Positions 62,994 to 64,000 of a stretch of 64,000 nucleotides of DNA are shown in pieces. The notes below the pieces were generated by a model. It had not been told where the DNA came from. It saw only the letters and a list, made by a program, of their open reading frames with translations, and ran no database searches. Position 1 is the stretch's first letter. The number at the start of each line of letters is the position of its first letter. The translations under genes were made by a program, and so were the position numbers. Origin of the DNA: Flavobacteriaceae bacterium (GTDB lineage Bacteria > Bacteroidota > Bacteroidia > Flavobacteriales > Flavobacteriaceae); the NCBI GenBank assembly GCA_947453885.1, contig CANGIF010000004.1, positions 1 to 64,000 on the forward strand, in the 5' to 3' direction.

Positions 62994-63854
62994 ATGAAAA
63001 AAACAATAATTCTAACTTTCCTATTCGTAGGATTGTTTATCCAAAATGGATTGGCTCAAGAAATAATGCCAACTTCTACTAAATATACAGCTCACAACAA
63101 AGGAAAATTTTACATCTTTTGGGGTGGAAACAGAGATAGTTATTCGCATTCAGACATTCATTTTAAAGGGAACGATTACGATTTTACGTTGTATGATGTT
63201 AGTGCACACGACAAACCAAAAGGATGGCATGTGGATTACATCAATCCATCAAGAATGACAATTCCACAAACCAATTTTAGAATTGGGTATTTTATTAACG
63301 ATCATTACAACATTTCTCTTGGTTTAGACCACATGAAATATGTAATGACTCAAAATCAAATTGCTCGAATTGGCGGAACAGTAGGCAGCTCTTATCCTGA
63401 TTTTGCAGGTACTTACACCAATGCTAGTACAAGTTATATTGATCTAACAGATGAAAAGTTCTTAACCTTTGAGCATACTGATGGTTTAAATTATGTAAAT
63501 ACTGAAATTTCTAGAGTTGACGATATTTCTTCTTTACTTACATTACCTAATACCGATAAATTCCAAATCAGTTTAACCGAAGGTGTAGGTGGCGGAATTC
63601 TGTATCCAAAAACAAACGTAATGCTAATGGGTAAAGAAAGACACGATGATTTCAATGTTGCAGGCTACGGCTTTTCAGCAAAAGCAGGTTTAAACTTTAC
63701 TTTTTATAAGTACTTTTTCATTCAGGCTGAAATCAAATCTGGATATATCAACATGCCTAATATTCGTACTACATTTGATTCTTCAGACAGTGCCTCACAA
63801 CACTTTATGTTTTTAGAAAGAGTGGTTGCATTTGGAGGTATCTTTAAATTGTAA
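62994..63854 (+). CDS. outer membrane beta-barrel protein of unknown function
   Basis: A 286-residue secreted protein: signal peptide ending NGLAQ, then strands rich in Tyr/Phe/Gly and a final FGGIFKL with an aromatic residue near the end, the pattern of small outer-membrane barrels. It contains FYIFWGGNRDSYSHSDIHFKG (most of it), GYFINDHYNISLGLDHMKYV and FTFYKYFFIQAEIKSG. I recognise it only as a conserved Flavobacterium protein. It is co-transcribed with kdsA (9-base gap), so an envelope role is likely. Confidence 0.75.
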   Translation: MKKTIILTFLFVGLFIQNGLAQEIMPTSTKYTAHNKGKFYIFWGGNRDSYSHSDIHFKGNDYDFTLYDVSAHDKPKGWHVDYINPSRMTIPQTNFRIGYFINDHYNISLGLDHMKYVMTQNQIARIGGTVGSSYPDFAGTYTNASTSYIDLTDEKFLTFEHTDGLNYVNTEISRVDDISSLLTLPNTDKFQISLTEGVGGGILYPKTNVMLMGKERHDDFNVAGYGFSAKAGLNFTFYKYFFIQAEIKSGYINMPNIRTTFDSSDSASQHFMFLERVVAFGGIFKL

Positions 63855-63869
63855 AGCACATCTAATCAT

Positions 63870-63909
63870 AAAAAAGCCTGCTTATACAAAACGATAAGCA
63901 GGCTTTTTT
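63870..63909. terminator. 16-bp perfect hairpin, bidirectional terminator
   Basis: Arms 63870-63885 and 63894-63909 match exactly (core GCCTGC/GCAGGC) around an 8-base loop, with A-run and T-run ends. It ends the kdsA operon and the minus-strand gene that enters from the right edge. Confidence 0.92.
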
Positions 63910-63936
63910 GTGTTATTATTATTAGTTTCAGAAACA

Positions 63937-64000
63937 CTAAACGTGCAAAGCCCTATTTTCGGTTGCTGCTAAAGCGGCTTCTTTAATGGCTTCTGCAAAT
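63937..64000 (-). CDS. C-terminal end of an unidentified gene (cut by window edge)
   Basis: On the minus strand an open frame enters from the right edge and ends at the TAG at 63937-63939. The visible C-terminus reads FAEAIKEAALAATENRALHV, which is helical and Ala-rich. The facing terminator at 63870-63909 supports its being real. The stretch is too short to name. Confidence 0.55.
   Translation of the reverse strand, partial: FAEAIKEAALAATENRALHV

Overview
The window is chromosomal DNA from a member of the Bacteroidota, most likely a Flavobacteriaceae species of the Flavobacterium type. The evidence is the very low GC content, a SusC/SusD pair, three secreted proteins ending in type IX (T9SS type A) sorting domains, many 'MKK…' signal peptides and lipoproteins, promoters of the Bacteroidota form TTG-N17-21-TAnnTTTG, and weak ribosome binding sites. 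I see no insertion sequence, prophage, CRISPR array, integrase or rRNA operon. It is a well-packed core-genome segment with a few accessory-looking patches.

Layout. 0.2-4 kb: a LolC/E-type permease, a NamZ-like (DUF1343) lipoprotein, a YkgJ-type Cys-cluster protein and a methyltransferase. 4-9 kb: a SusD/SusC nutrient-uptake pair. 9-12.6 kb: rnhB, lipB, lysS. 12.6-17.6 kb: a probable metal (copper) locus: an outer-membrane barrel with a CxxCxC motif, a di-haem MauG/MbnH-like lipoprotein, an MbnP-like lipoprotein, a small CNGKC protein and a divergent TlpA-like thioredoxin. 17.6-23.7 kb: a 608-residue protein of unknown function with nitronate-monooxygenase-like motifs, divergent from tryptophanase and followed by nadA-nadB. 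24-25 kb: two small secreted proteins. 25.2-28.3 kb: a three-gene operon of an ACC-deaminase-like enzyme, a GlcNAcase/LysM lipoprotein and hemL. 28.4-30.9 kb: DUF1761, a Crp/Fnr regulator broken by one in-frame stop, an SDR and DUF2147. 31.2-38 kb: TonB-like protein, Kir channel, lpxD, nth, and a degenerate M1-peptidase/barrel fusion. 38-43 kb: endonuclease I-type T9SS nuclease, FadL-like porin and a Gly/Tyr/Asn-rich lipoprotein. 43-47.8 kb: proS, two identical tRNA-Glu genes, rpsT, an ABC exporter and truA. 48-55 kb: M4 metallopeptidase, thioesterase, another T9SS cargo and an OmpA protein. 55-61.3 kb: one tightly packed minus-strand operon of glycosyltransferase, flippase, sixA, ppk1 and ppx. 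61.6-64 kb: lipoprotein, kdsA, an outer-membrane protein and the 3' end of an unidentified gene.

How the genes work together. Much of the window serves the cell envelope: lipoprotein sorting, peptidoglycan salvage, lipid A (lpxD) and Kdo (kdsA) synthesis, TonB-driven import, T9SS cargo and OmpA anchoring. The rest is housekeeping (translation, NAD, haem, lipoate, DNA repair) plus polyphosphate turnover. The best candidate for a poorly described system is the MbnP/MbnH-like locus at 12.6-17.6 kb, where the pair occurs with a small Cys protein and a barrel and no methanobactin biosynthesis genes are visible.

Several genes are ended by long, perfect or near-perfect hairpins that serve both strands. 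Functions are inferred from reading the translated sequences. No database search or folding calculation was run.
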